A stretch of DNA of 64,000 bases, from the NCBI GenBank assembly GCA_951230915.1, contig OX579640.1, positions 13,660,981-13,724,980 of the forward strand, given 5' to 3'. The notes beneath the pieces are model-generated. The model was not told the origin of the DNA. It searched no databases and saw only the letters and a program-made list of their open reading frames with translations. This stretch comes from Antitrichia curtipendula. Lineage: Eukaryota > Streptophyta > Bryopsida > Hypnales > Leucodontaceae. The position numbers were made by a program, and so were the translations under genes. Within the stretch, counting starts at the first letter, position 1. Every line of letters begins with the position of its first letter. Positions 1 to 11,630 of the stretch are shown in pieces.

Positions 1-329
1 ATTTGTTCAACTTCTATAATTTTCTCTCTACAAATAACAAAAACAAGTAGAATTTCTACTTTTTTTAGGAAAAAAAATTGACGGACTCTTGATCATACTT
101 TAGACATTCATTTTTGGTTGACCCAAACTATGGTCGAGAGTCTATAGCCATGTAAATATTTTTGTCACATTGTCAGTTTGGAGGGCAATGGCCTCTGTAC
201 TATGCCATCTAGTGTGAAGGGTCAAGAGGCTTGAGATTTCAGAAATTTGATTGGTGGAAATTGACGGACTCTTGACCCTCTACCATAGTGTGAAGTGTCC
301 CCTAAGTATGGTAGAATCACCCATAGTTG
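1..329. other. Intergenic, short direct repeat
   Basis: No gene is seen. The string AATTGACGGACTCTTGA occurs twice, near 77 and 259, about 182 bases apart in the same orientation. This suggests a small local duplication or a fragment of a dispersed repeat. Nothing else is recognisable. Confidence 0.4.
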
Positions 330-1110
330 ACCACTTAAGCAATTATGTGCATGTTCTAGAGTAGTAGAAGGCAATGTAAATTTATTCCCCTATAGAAAAA
401 TAGAAATGACAGGTATTGCCAATTTTTCATAATTTATTTCCTTAAATTCAAATTACTATGAATTTTGGAAGCCAAAAGTTGGCCTCAATCCATACCCAAT
501 ATATAAAGTCTTCCAATTCCAATCATTCCATAACTGCTTTCCCGCTTACTATTTACTACTTTTTTTGCTCACCTCATCAAGATATGTGTCATGACCTTGT
601 AGTCCCAACCTTGCAAAGGAGAAAAAAAAACATTCCAAACTCTGGTTGGAAACCTGTTCCAACCTTGGTTGGAAATAGTTGCACCCTATAGGTTGGATAT
701 GGATGCTTGGTTGGTAATGGATGGTTCTATCATAAGCATAGGGATGGATGGATCTTGTTGAGTGCATTGACCCCATGAGATCAAGTTCATAAAATGGGCA
801 CCTTGACAAATGCACCACTAACTCAAAATCGTTGACATCATTACTCTGCCTACATTTACAAGATCAATGTGGAACCTCAACCTAAAAACATTTGGACCCT
901 TCCCAAGTTTTGTATACAATATCCATATATTGCATGTTTTGGTGGATTGGAACTTTCTTTTTGCTTGCTAATAAGAAAAGATGAAAATTAGACCAATCTA
1001 ATAACAATGATCACTCACATCAGCCAAAAGGGGTGGTTTGGGGGGTACCTCACTTTAACCATCAAATTAAGGTGAATACTACCAAAACTACCACTTTTGC
1101 CTACTGCATT
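330..1110 (+). repeat. Interspersed repeat R1, copy 1
   Basis: This stretch is matched, diverged but collinear, by 12475-13325 and in part by 37440-37800. Shared landmarks are GGCAATGTAAATTT, TTTTGGAAGCCAAAAGTTGG, TTGGTTGGAAATA and, at the far end, GGCGGTTTGGGGGGTACC or close variants. Short ORFs in it (for example 458-691) are not conserved between copies, so it is treated as non-coding. No terminal inverted repeats or target duplication were identified, and the class is unknown. Confidence 0.7.
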
Positions 1111-2048
1111 GAATTTTCATCTTTTTCTTGTTGGCAAGTGAAAGGAGGTTCCAACTCACAAAAGAATAGAACATTTGGATCCCATATGCAAAAATAGGAA
1201 AGGTCAAAGTTTTTTTTGGTATAGGTTCTATAATTATTTCTTCCACATAGGTACATGTTGATTTTGGAGATGCACACACATTGATGATGGCGGTTTTAGG
1301 CATGGTACAATTTTGGATGTACCTACCTTAATCCATGTACGATTGTAGTTGACCATATTTGAGGTAAGCATCGTATTTTACTCACCTTTGTTTTAAAAAA
1401 AATTCAGGAAATTCAAAGTCCTATTTTGACTGTGTATGAAACCTAAATTTGATTTATTTAAAGTCTAAAGGTCTTTGATTAAATGAAGTCGTAGGTATTG
1501 TTTGGATGTAATAGAGACAATATTAGAGTGTACTCATATCATTTTAGAAGTGTCTTAATAGCTATAATAGAATTAGGTACATATTGGAAGTAGTACTATC
1601 AAAGATTGTAACCATTTCAAGGCCATGACATCATAGCCATGGTAGAAAAGCATTGAAGGCCTTTTAGGTGAGTAAGATGACGATTTTGGATTTATTTTGT
1701 GACCATCTGGTTTGGAATGGATGGAATCAAATAATTGGAGCTTTAAAGAATTACATCACTTCAAACATTTATGACTAATTCATGCTTTGTTTAAAGAAAT
1801 TGATTTAAATTACTAGTACAATATTAATTGAATACTATTTGTATAATATTTTCTTAAGTTTGGAAAAAGAATTACATTTCTTCAGCCCTTTAAGATTTTG
1901 ATAGATATTTTTTGGTAATAATAGGGTCAGTTATTATATATATGGTCTATGTAGAAGATATTACTGTTATCACAAAATGTAATATTTACATTTTATTATC
2001 TACATTCACAAATATGTAGAATGTAGATAAAACATCAATAATTCATCT
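1111..2048. other. AT-rich intergenic DNA
   Basis: No coding signal, RNA gene or clear repeat structure was found. The stretch contains only AT-rich, low-complexity sequence with short chance ORFs. Confidence 0.4.
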
Positions 2049-4176
2049 TAACCCCTAAAGGACCAAAGTGTGTTTTTTGGCAACATAGCAATTTTGGGCA
2101 GCTCACTACGAATGGAATTTATATTTTTTTTCTTTGAAATTTTCATACAACACGTGCCTGAGGAGTATCTTTAAGGCCCAACAATTTTCATAACTTTTGA
2201 CTACATGGTTAAAAAGTTATTGCATGATACGTCATTTTCAGTCCTTGACGGGCAACGTGGGCAGCAAAAAAAACTTCTTTAAAAATCACTTTTTAAGAAA
2301 ATAAAAATTTGAAATTGCTTCTTTAGATTTATATGTACACGAGAAGCTTTGAATCATTCCATTTAGATCTATGAGTCAGAAGTTATGAGGATTCTTAGTT
2401 TAAGGGTAGTTATAGAATCTCAACTCTAAAATAAACTTTGAAGTCTTTTATTTAACTCAATTTTCAATATTTTTGAAAAAAAATAAAATATTGGGTTTAG
2501 ATTGTTTATTACAACATTACAACCGTTGGGATTGGCATTTTTCAATTCCATAAATAAATTCTTTACAATTTAGTATTCTGAATCATTCTCTACCTCTTCC
2601 TACTTACTTATTTTTTCCTATATGCTGTACAATTCCAAATGATCTGAAAATTTTCAAACATGTAGCCAACTTGCCTTCAAGAATAAATCCAAAGAGTAAC
2701 CACCATTTTGGACATTTTTTCATACAAATGTGACCTTGTGAAGGGCAGCTGCCTGTTTTTTCGCAGGGACAAAAAAAGGATTTTTGTCAATTCAAACGCT
2801 ACTATCTTGCAATCCACATGGTGGAAAATTCTGAAATTTTTTCAACATCTTTTAAAACAAGTTTACTACAAGATCCTTTGGTTACATGTGTCCAAAATTT
2901 CTTTTTTTCTAAAATTTGGCACTAGTATTAGAAATGGCAGTTTTGGAGCGTTTTTGGTGAAAACATGGTCAAAACATTTAGGGGTTGAACCTTGTTGACC
3001 AAGCTATTTTTCTTAGCAATATAGAAATTTTAGGCATGTACGTGTGACTAGAGATTTTCATATCTTTGGTCCAAATTTTAATGGAAGGTGTGGACAAGGA
3101 ATATCTTTCATGTGCACTAAATTTAAGGACATTTGGAAATATGAGTAAAAAATTATGGCCTAATATATAGTTTGTTTTTCAATTTGGGCAGTCGGGACAG
3201 ATTTGAAAAAATCACTTTTTTCAAAAACAAAAATTTGAAATTGGTTTTTAGATTTATAGAATGATTCAAAGCATTACATTTTGATCAATGATTCAAAATT
3301 TATGAGGTGTTTTAGTTTGCGGGCAATTATGAAATCTCTACTCTAAAATAAACTTTGAAGCCCTTTATTTAATTCAAATTTCAATATTAAATAAAAAAAT
3401 AAAAAAATATAGGATGTAGATTTGTTTATTACAATATTACAACCATTGAGATTGGCATTTTTCAACTCTATAAATAAATTGTTAACAATTTAGTATTTTG
3501 AATCATTCTCTACATCTTTTTTTATAGACAATTTTGTCAAAATGGTGCTATTTCTCTACTTTGGCAATTTTACAGTTCAAACGAGTGGTCTGCAATGTAC
3601 AATTATATTAGATGTCTAAAATCTAAACAAGTCCTACATGTTTGAAATCTACATTAGTCCTAAATGTCACTTTTGCAGTTCAAACCATGTGGTTTAAAAT
3701 CTACATCTTTCCTAGATGTCACTTTCATGGGTCAGACCAGGCAGTCTGAAAATGGCACATGGAAACCGCCATTTTAGCAAAATTCTCCATCTACTTACTA
3801 TTTTTTTCTAATATGTTGTATAACTCCAAATAATCTGAATTTCTTAAAATATGTAACCAGCCTTGAAGAATGAATCCAAAGAATCACCACCATTTTGTTC
3901 ATTTTTTCATATAAATGTAACCTTGTGAAGTGTAGCTACTCGTTTTTTTGCATGGCCCTCTAAAGGATTTTTGTCACTTCAAACACTAATATCTTGCAAT
4001 CTACATGGTGCAAATTTTGAAATTTTTTCCACATCTTTTCAATCTTGTGTACTACAAGATTTTATGCTTTTATGTGTCCAAAAATGATATTTTTCAAAAA
4101 TTTGGAACTTATACTAGAAATGGCAATTTTGGAGCGTTTTTGGTGATAACATAGTCAATGAACTTTAGGGGTTAAT
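2049..4176 (+). mobile_element. TIR element with TTAACCCCTAAAG ends
   Basis: The segment starts TTAACCCCTAAAGG and ends CTTTAGGGGTTAA, an inverted terminal match. Internally it is partly duplicated. The block from about 2230 to 2990 recurs at about 3180-4170, including the shared string CTCTAAAATAAACTTTGAAG, and an inner end-like motif (CATTTAGGGGTTGAA) lies near 2980. A third, inverted copy occupies about 61307-62938. No transposase can be read in it, so it is likely non-autonomous. The superfamily is not assigned. Confidence 0.6.
3518..3787 (+). mobile_element. Small MITE inserted in the TIR element
   Basis: In the second internal block of the element at 2049-4176, about 270 bases interrupt the run ...CTCTACATCT / CTACTTACT..., which is continuous near 2591-2612. 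The insert is flanked by CATCT at 3513-3517 and 3788-3792, a likely target duplication. Its ends pair: GACAATTTTGTCAAAATGG near 3527 against the complement of CCATTTTAGCAAAATTCTC at the right. A hairpin at 22932-23006 carries closely related termini. Confidence 0.6.
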
Positions 4177-5031
4177 GTAAACTCAACCATCCAAAGATGG
4201 TAAACCCATCATCACCATCTTAAAAGTTGGATACTATTACCAACTATATATGCTTGATGCATAGATGTGTCCATGATGAAGATAACAAGAATGCAAATAT
4301 GACTAAGGTAATCCATCCAATTGTGGCTATAAATTCTACTATATTTTAGAAGGATGTAGAAGTGTTAATTTTTTCTACAACAAAGAACAATATATAAAAT
4401 AATAGGAAATGGAATCATGAATACTTTCACAAATTGTGAATTTTTTATGAAAAAATTCATATGGTCTACTATAAATAAAAGTATGTCACCTCCCACCATT
4501 CCACCAACCAAAAGTGCAACCATTAGAGTCACTTTACTCATTTCAAATGGCTACAATAGTTACCTAAAATAGTCACAATGATAAAGCCATAAAATGGTCA
4601 CATTCTTTAACAATTTTAAACTTACAAAAATATGGCTCTATTGTAGCCTCTAAGTCATGTGCAAATTGCCACTTGAACAATCCACTAGTGCCACCCTCAC
4701 ATCTCTAAAATAGCCATTGCATCATAAATAAATAAAAAGAGACATTTAAACTTCTTATAAGGCCATAGTGAGCCATCTCTAAAGTTTGTGCCTAAAAGCA
4801 ATTCCAATAGGATAGTTTTCAAAGCCACAATAATGGCGATGTTAATTTTGTCTATAGACTAGAATTTAAAAGGAGACTCCAATTAGCCTGCTATGCACAC
4901 TTAATCCACTTTTTCTATAGTGCATTATCATTCACAAGTCTCCGGGCATGTTTAAATTGTGTATCAAACTTATATGAATTTACTTCAAATACATTTATTT
5001 TTAACTATGCGGTCTAGTGACTCCACACGTG
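4177..5031. other. Intergenic DNA, no feature seen
   Basis: AT-rich sequence without a supported gene, RNA or repeat boundary. Confidence 0.35.
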
Positions 5032-5221
5032 CACTACAAGAGAAAGGGATGATTTTAGTGAGTTTTTAAATATAGTCCTAGACATAAGATTATAAGTACA
5101 AACACATGTATTTCCAGATAGTCAACTTTTATTGAAAATCTCCTTAAGGGTCATTACTTATAATCTTATGTCTAGGACTATATTTTAATATTCATTTAAA
5201 ACACCCTTTTTTCTTGTAGTG
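5032..5221. mobile_element. CACTA-type non-autonomous element
   Basis: A 190-bp element begins CACTACAAGAGAAAGGG and ends with the inverse (CCCTTTTTTCTTGTAGTG). It is flanked by a 3-bp duplication GTG at 5029-5031 and 5222-5224. The arms pair for about 70 bases, including ATAGTCCTAGACATAAGATT against its complement, so the whole element folds back. CACTA termini beginning CACTACAAGA and 3-bp target duplications are hallmarks of the En/Spm superfamily. It has no coding capacity. Confidence 0.85.
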
Positions 5222-6977
5222 GTGTGTCTACATTTGTGCCAAAAGACATAAGATTTTATGTTCAATTAAGTTTATAGTTTGGTGAAGCGGCCTCACATTG
5301 GGACAACTTCAACTAGCCAAGAGACCCCTACACCAAAAGACAAGCAACTTGATTCCCGTGGCCATTAGTGCCAAACCATCTTGTTAGTGGTAGCATAGGT
5401 TTGCTCTAAAAGTCTCATCATCACAATAGGGTGACTTAACTTAATGATAAAATCCAAGACATAAGAGTTATCATAAAAGCTCTATTAGAATATTATGACT
5501 TTATGACTAAGTTTGTGGCTATAGGAGGTCATATCTTTCTACCAAGAGGTTTCTTGTAATGATATATTTGCCTATATAATTGTCCATTTTTATGACAACT
5601 TGGCAAGTTCATACATGATGGATTTTAGTACCTTAATTTGGAATCATTTGTGACATTTTAGTCCATGTGATTAAACTTAATCTTACAAAGAGGACTATTT
5701 GTAGTCCTTTCTACTCATTTTAAGTCATCATTAATTTTTCATCTAATATTTTTATTTTTAATATTACAAGTACACAAGTTATATTGAAAAAAATTACAGG
5801 AATTAGATTTTAAATCCTAAATCCTAAAAAAATAAGAAAAAGTGTTTATTCACACACAAAAATTGTCAAACTTTTGTCAATCAATCACATAAAGGCTAAA
5901 CTTAGCTTGATGGTGATGCTTTGACTTTGAAGTCATTACATAAGTTTTTTTGGGTGTAAAAAAAATAAAATTACTTGAAAAGTTTTTGCATTATTCTTCA
6001 TGACTAGTTTAATTTATTGAAGCCGCTTAAAAGTCATTGGATTGATTTTTTTACTAATTCAATTTAATTTATTAGTTAAAAATGATCAAATAATAATAAT
6101 CTATTATGAATCTTTTTTTAATTTTAAAATTGATAAATAACATATGGTCTCATGCGAGGTTTCACGTAACAAAATTATTACATTGAAACTAAAATATAAT
6201 TTAATCTCTAAGTTTCTCATTGACCAAAATGGATTTCACAATTTTGAGCGAGCTCTTATGCATGCAAGTCTTGATGGTATTTTCTAAAATTTTCATGTAT
6301 GGTGGGATTTCTTCTAGCTATCCAACAAGCCAATTAGCAAAAGAAACAAGTTTGTGGTTAGAAATTTATGTTGTTTTTCAAAATTCTTAAACTTTTGGAT
6401 AATTAATAAACTATTTTTAAAATATCGAACAAAATATTTTCTTATAGAATAGATCCATATCTACAAAAATAACTTTTATTCAGTCCATTCTAATGGGTAA
6501 GGTAAAAGATATGAGGAAATATGTTTTGCAGGTAGGTATATCCTATTATTCCCCCTAAATAAATATATGGTTTGTCTCTTAATTCACTTTTCACAATTTT
6601 TGAAAATAAAAAGATGAATAGAATTTATATGCTTTTCTAAAACATTCCCATGGTTGGAATTTGTTTGTTTTAATTCCATATTAAATTTATTATCAATTTA
6701 ATATTTTTCTACATTTAATACACTTTTATAAATACCAATTATTTAAAGGATGAAAATGAAGTTATTTAAAAAAAATTCCTGTAAGTTTCCAACTCAATTT
6801 TTTTTTTGTAGACTTTCAATTCAATTCAAAAAAACAATACCAAATTTCTAATGTAGTGGAAGACAAACTATTTTTTTTTAAACATTCGAAGTAGAAACTT
6901 CGCCCTTCAAAACAATTGGAAAAAGCTTATTGTTCTATTTTTAACATTTTGATCTTAGAAATGCTAAAGATTAAGCT
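5222..6977. other. AT-rich intergenic DNA
   Basis: No gene is seen. A partial echo of the neighbouring element (GACATAAGATTTTATG) occurs near 5245. The rest is AT-rich with homopolymer runs and no recognisable structure. Confidence 0.35.
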
Positions 6978-7400
6978 TTAAGAAGTGCATTGCGCAAAGG
7001 TGCCCAAGAGCATCCAATTACGTATGGTTTGAAAGCCAAGTTGCATCAACAATAGAGTGGCTTAGGTTAACATTGAAGCAGGAGCAGCTACCATTGCTTT
7101 AGCCAGAGCTACTATAGGTATTGGAAACGTATTTAGTGTGCGCCTCGCTAGAGTGCGTTTGGATCAATGAAGGTCAATAGATTATCACTTGGATGGTCCC
7201 CTAACCCATAGTGGAAATAGACTAAAGGGAACTATAGCATGGGACTTGGTTAAGTTTTGTGGCACGGTTATCACAAGTGCATCAAGGTCAAGCATTATCC
7301 CTTTTGACAAAGGTGGCCCAAAAGGCTCCAAGGCCCAACTAAATTCTTGGTGCGAACAATCCTCCAAGGGGGAATTGGTAGAGAAGTAGACATTCAAATT
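6978..7400 (+). pseudogene. atp9: Mitochondrial insert with atp9 exon and introns
   Basis: Bases 7072-7137 (66 nt) translate as IEAGAATIALARATIGIGNV plus FS, matching residues 8-29 of mitochondrial ATP synthase subunit 9. The exon spans nt 22-87 of the gene exactly. It is preceded by a sequence ending GGTTAAC, compatible with the 3' end of a group II intron, with a CGTATGGTTT domain-V-like string upstream. It is followed by GTGCGCCTCG, matching the group II 5' consensus GUGYG. The layout fits exon 2 between introns atp9i21 and atp9i87 and shows that the insert came from mitochondrial DNA, not spliced RNA. Relative to the usual protein, three changes (G9E, G19R, A21T) are all G-to-A, as expected of decay in a nuclear copy. 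The outer limits are approximate, and it cannot make a protein. The reference sequence is from memory. Confidence 0.75.
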
Positions 7401-7789
7401 TGGTAAAAGATCTTGAGGTTAGAAGTTGCAAAAGAGATCACAAATTTGACCATTCTAACTTGTTCTCAATATGTGTTGTTCTACAATTATTTTTTTCAAA
7501 AACATCCAAAGGACTCCACAGGTTAAAAGCCTATTATGGGTTGAAAAACAAAGTTTGACCATATGTGGTCCCGGGTAGTTCTTTAAAGGTTAAGTGAAGT
7601 TGCTAATGTGTTAAACAATCATTAATTATAGATACACATTTATCATTCTTTGATCTTGATTGCATGATGTTGGTATATCTCCTCCAATTTATCTTTTATT
7701 GAATATATTTGGAAGAGAACTAGTTAAATTAATAGTCCAAAAAATTCAAGCATCTTATAAAAAAATATTCTTAGATTGGTAGAATCTAT
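7401..7789. other. Intergenic DNA
   Basis: No gene is seen. It may include a decayed continuation of the mitochondrial intron at its left edge, but base composition becomes AT-rich after about 7440. Confidence 0.3.
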
Positions 7790-7885
7790 CAAACTATGTG
7801 GAAGGTTGCCTACGGATGAAGGAATTTAGATTTGATCCCTAGCATGGTCACAACCATAACCACTAGGCAACTTGAGATACAAGAC
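7790..7885 (-). mobile_element. Possible SINE head (tRNA-like Pol III boxes)
   Basis: On the minus strand the sequence reads TTGCCTAGTGGTTATGG, similar to a tRNA-type A box. About 30 bases further comes GGGATCAAATC, resembling the B box GGTTCGANNCC. Spacing and order fit the tRNA-derived head of a plant SINE. No cloverleaf acceptor stem is evident, so it is not called a tRNA gene. The 3' tail and target duplication were not defined. Confidence 0.4.
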
Positions 7886-8333
7886 CAATCTTGGATTGGA
7901 AAGAGGTAGGGCATTTAAGTTTTGGATTTTCCAAAAAGTGAAGAGCCCCACTCGTGGCTTCTTAAGAGCCCCCTCCTCAAGTAAAAATGCCATGCATTAG
8001 TACTAGTTTGAAATTTATGTTTCAATAGGTTGTAGTCTCCATTGAATGAGGCTTCTGCTTTTGTGCAGTTTGTCTTAGCTTAGTTCCTTCACCTTCAGGA
8101 GTGAACTCCTATCTAGTATCATTTTTTTGAGTGCTTGTCTTTTTATTATGAGATACTTTACACCTAGAGAATGGGCCAATTTGTTGTGCAAAAAGCCCAA
8201 AATCTTTACTTGTAATTGGACAAAAGGCTGAAATTTGTGCAATCGGCCTCTAGGTGTAAAGCATCATTAAGTCTTTCTAATTAATAAAAAGCTTTGTACA
8301 TACACAATTAGCATGAACTTGAGCATTTATATA
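7886..8333. other. Intergenic DNA
   Basis: No supported feature. The stretch ends at the left terminus of the putative element at 8334. Confidence 0.3.
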
Positions 8334-8872
8334 ATTTAACCCTTAAGCACTCAAACGACCATTTTTTGGTTGGTGGTTGACCTCGGGCAAAAATTTCGAG
8401 CAAAAATAAACTTTTTTTCAATTTTTCTTTTTCCAAAAGATTGGATTGTCCTTCAATATTTATATTCAAAACTAAGATTGCTATAGTCAAACAAAGTTTA
8501 TAAAAGCACAAAGTGTTTAGAATTGGATAGTGATGAAAAACTTACTATTTCATAAAAGTATTGGTGTTCTCATTTCTAGATCTTATGCATTTTTTTATAA
8601 ATCAATAAAAAACACAATTTTGACCAATAAAAAAAATTCAAATCCTAAAGGTAGAAAATGAAGTTATATTTACAAAATTCATTTGAAGAGAATCTAAAAA
8701 TAATTTTATAATTTTGATTATATGGATACTTTCTACTTTTCATGCTTCACATTATCTTCTGTGATGAAAACTTCAAAATTTTTATAAAAACTTATATTCT
8801 ATAATACATTTGTGTTTTGTCTAAATTCCTTGGGCTCCTGCTTGGGCTTTTAGAGGGTTAAATGAGGTTGTT
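8334..8872. mobile_element. Putative TIR element with TTTAACCCT ends
   Basis: The segment is bounded by TTTAACCCTTAAG at the left and the inverse-like AGAGGGTTAAA at the right, the same terminal signature as the elements at 2049-4176 and 34187-34803. No coding capacity is seen. The ends are short, and no target duplication was found. Confidence 0.3.
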
Positions 8873-9184
8873 TGTTTTGTTTGTTTTGTTGTTTGTTACA
8901 ATGAAATCTCTTGGATTGTGTTCTTGGTACCATTAAAAAGCTCTCTAGGAAGAGGGGTGCACAGACTTTATTTTTTTGACATTTGGACCTATGATATGAA
9001 AGATATTGAATTTAAAAAAAATTAAAAATTAAAATACTAAAAACTTATGTACTTGTACTTTTATTTTGGTTGTGGCAACGACACAGGGTTGGAGCAACTG
9101 ATTCAATCTGGTGTGTGCACACCTTTGCTTCAGTGTGATTCCTTGCTGTTTGAGGCCCTTCTTGCTCTATTATAGTAGCAACGG
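8873..9184. other. Intergenic with GTTTGTTTT microrepeat
   Basis: A short TTGTTTTGTTTG microsatellite lies near 8868-8900. Nothing else is seen. Confidence 0.35.
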
Positions 9185-9598
9185 TAAGGTAGGATGCTCT
9201 AAAAGCGCCCATTTAAGGGCTGGTCCGTCTTTTGCGTAGGTTTTCATAAATAGAAATATTTTTCACTCATTTTTCAGAGAAAGAAAAATGGATGTCAAAC
9301 TTAACCCAAGTCGTTTCATATTTTTTGAAGCATTTTTGAATTAGTTATGAATTTTCAAAGATTTCAGTTGTAGGTACCTATTTGTGACCCTAGGTCTCCC
9401 AAAATGCGTCCACTTACAACTTCTAAAGTGATTTGAGGAAATCAAGGCCAATGACTGGCTCTTGCAATAAAGAATACTTTTTTGGAGGGTTCAATCAATG
9501 AATAAAGTGGTCCATTTAAAGACCAACTCATATCTATTTAGTACCATTTTGTAGGGTTGATTTGAAGAAGCCGGTTGCTTTTAGAGCATCCTACCTTA
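9185..9598. mobile_element. MITE family M1, reference copy
   Basis: A 414-bp element begins TAAGGTAGGATGCTCTAAAA and ends with the near-perfect inverse (TTTTAGAGCATCCTACCTTA). The inner sequence includes AGAGAAAGAAAAATGGATG and AACCCAAGTCGTTTCATA. Related copies sit at 22430-22844, 47551-47841, 48415-49036, 61472-61886 and 62301-62606, with a partial one at about 29955-30150. No ORF is present. The element ends in TA at both sides, so a TA duplication (Tc1/mariner type) is possible but ambiguous. Confidence 0.85.
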
Positions 9599-9939
9599 AT
9601 GACATTTGCTGAGAAGATTTCCAATCCTGCGAAACTCAAGTGCTTGCATATGGTTTAAAAACAAACTAAATTCTGAACGTCCTATATAGGAGGAGGCTCG
9701 AAAACAGTTCGGGCATTAAGAACCGCCCCCCATAGAAGTGCCCAAAACAGTGCACATGGGATGTAGAAATGGAAATGACTTCATCTGATGAGAAACTGCC
9801 AACTCATGTGTGTGATTTTAGGTTATTGAACAGGTGACATGGTTCATCATCATGTGTGATTTTACTCATAATAAAGACCTGAATTTGGTGAGGTCTGCAG
9901 AATGACTTTGAAATGTCAAAAAATTGCAAGAAAAATTGC
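9599..9939. other. Intergenic DNA
   Basis: No gene is seen. A slightly GC-richer patch at about 9680-9770 has no recognised identity. Confidence 0.3.
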
Positions 9940-10440
9940 AAGAAACACATTTGGGGCTGAACCTGCTTCTACTAAAATGTTTCTCAATCACTCATAATTT
10001 CTTGGATTGGTGTGAAATTTTAACCACAAACTAGACTAGTATGCACAACTTTTCCAAAAAATTTATTAGAAACGGACATTGTATGAAGAAGAAACAAGCC
10101 GCCGAAGTTCACTATAATCCAAAAATGTCGGGATTTTAAACTTTGAATTGCTCCTAAACATTCAAAACCACTTGGATTGACATGAAAATCTTACCACAAC
10201 AACTAGACTTCAAGGGAAACATAACCCAACAAATTTTACTGAAAACTAACATTGGATGAAGGAGATACAAGCCCCCGAAGTTGCAGCCATCAAATGCAAT
10301 TTTGTGGACTCAAATTGAACTTGTGAGCTTTGATTGGCTTCCAAAAAATCAGTACATCTTGTATTGATTTGAAAATTTTACCATACAAATTAGAAAAGAG
10401 TATGCAAATTTTACAATAAGTTTTATTGAATTTAAACATC
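9940..10440 (-). repeat. Interspersed repeat R2, copy 1
   Basis: The reverse complement of this stretch matches about 38213-38760. Shared landmarks include AATCCCGACATTTT, AGTGAACTTTGGCAGCTTG-like strings, TTCTTCATACAATGTTAGTTT and CATACTAGTCTAGTTT. It is internally repetitive: similar sub-blocks of about 180 bases recur three times, each with a TTGATTTGAAAATTTTACC-like motif. The class is unknown. Confidence 0.6.
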
Positions 10441-10904
10441 ATATGCAAAAGTTACAGCACTTTGAATTTGATTTGAAACTATGAGAGGAAACCCTGGGGT
10501 GTTTAGTGGTTGCAATAAATTTTGATTTACAATCGGGAGTGAATTCATTGGAAACGTACAGTGGATCATTCTTAGAATCATTGTTTTCATTTAAAGGCAT
10601 TTTAGGATCCTTCTTAAATTCACTAGCTCCATTCAATGGCATGTTTTGATTGATTATAGTTGCACCTATGAGCATTAATAGGGACCTATGCACCTTTGAC
10701 TTTGAAAAATCATATCTTATTCATTTCATGTTAGAAAATTAAACTTAAGATTTCCACTCCTGCATTCCTTGTTTCTCTTTCTTCCACAAAAATGTAAAAA
10801 AACTTTGGATCCACCCATTTTTGTATAGGGGTCTTTTTTCCCTTAGATGAGTGCTTTCTGAATCTTCTAACTTAGTGGATTCATGTTGTATTGTACAGTG
10901 GGGT
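10441..10904. other. Intergenic DNA
   Basis: No supported gene. A chance ORF (10439-10693, minus) starts inside the repeat and has no recognisable domain. Confidence 0.3.
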
Positions 10905-11630
10905 ACCAATCAAAATGGCGTTTTTGAATTTGCAGTGAAAGAAATTTCAATGTTTCCAGCTTTAACAACCTCCCGAGAGTTGAAAAATTGATATTTTTTC
11001 ACAACATTGTACTTATGGTAATAACTCTTGTACCAAATTTCAAGGCCAAAAGATTCACCAAAAAAAAGATACTCAAAATCTACCAACATGTGTAGCTGTA
11101 AAAAAAACTTCACTACTGCCAACTTTAACAGCCTTCCAAGGATTGAAATTTTTTTTGCCATTAAATTTTTGAAATAGAAAGTTCTCTATGTTAATAATAT
11201 ATTTTCAAAATTGCAAGGACAAAAGTTCAATACAAAAAAAGATATTCACAATCTACCAACATGTGCCGTTTTGAGAAACAATAGTAGAAACCATTTCACT
11301 ATTGTTAACTTTGATACCCTCCCAAGGGCTAAAAAATTGCTTATTTACTATGAAATTTTTGTCAAAAAATATTTTCTATGCTAATAACATGTGTGACAAA
11401 TTTCAAGGCCAAATAATTCATAAAAAGAAGATATTCAAAATCTACCAACATGTGTAGCAATGAGAAACCATTTAACTACTACCAACTTGGACACCCTCTC
11501 AAGGGCTAAGAAATTGTCTGTTTACCATGAAATTTTTGGCACAAGATTTTCTTCATGTTAATAACATGTGTGCCAAATTTGAAGGTCAAAAAATTTATAC
11601 AAGAAAGGATATTCACAATCTACTAATGTG
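10905..11630. repeat. Tandem array of four ~180-bp units
   Basis: Four diverged direct repeats end at the recurring motif ATTCACAATCTACCAACATG or close variants, near 11095, 11270, 11455 and 11630. Each unit also has CCTCCCAAGGGCTAAAAAATT-type and TGTTAATAACATGTGTG-type strings. The period is about 175-190 bp. The array abuts the 3' end of the dead transposase. Confidence 0.7.

Noticed and set aside
458..818. Small ORFs in repeat R1
   Set aside because: The frame is not kept in the other copies of the repeat, and the plus and minus ORFs simply overlap.
7185..7397. ORFs on both strands at 7.2-7.4 kb
   Set aside because: They lie in the putative mitochondrial intron portion of the insert and have no homology I can recognise.
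7790..7885. A functional tRNA gene
   Set aside because: A- and B-box-like strings are present, but no acceptor stem or cloverleaf could be formed; treated as SINE-like.
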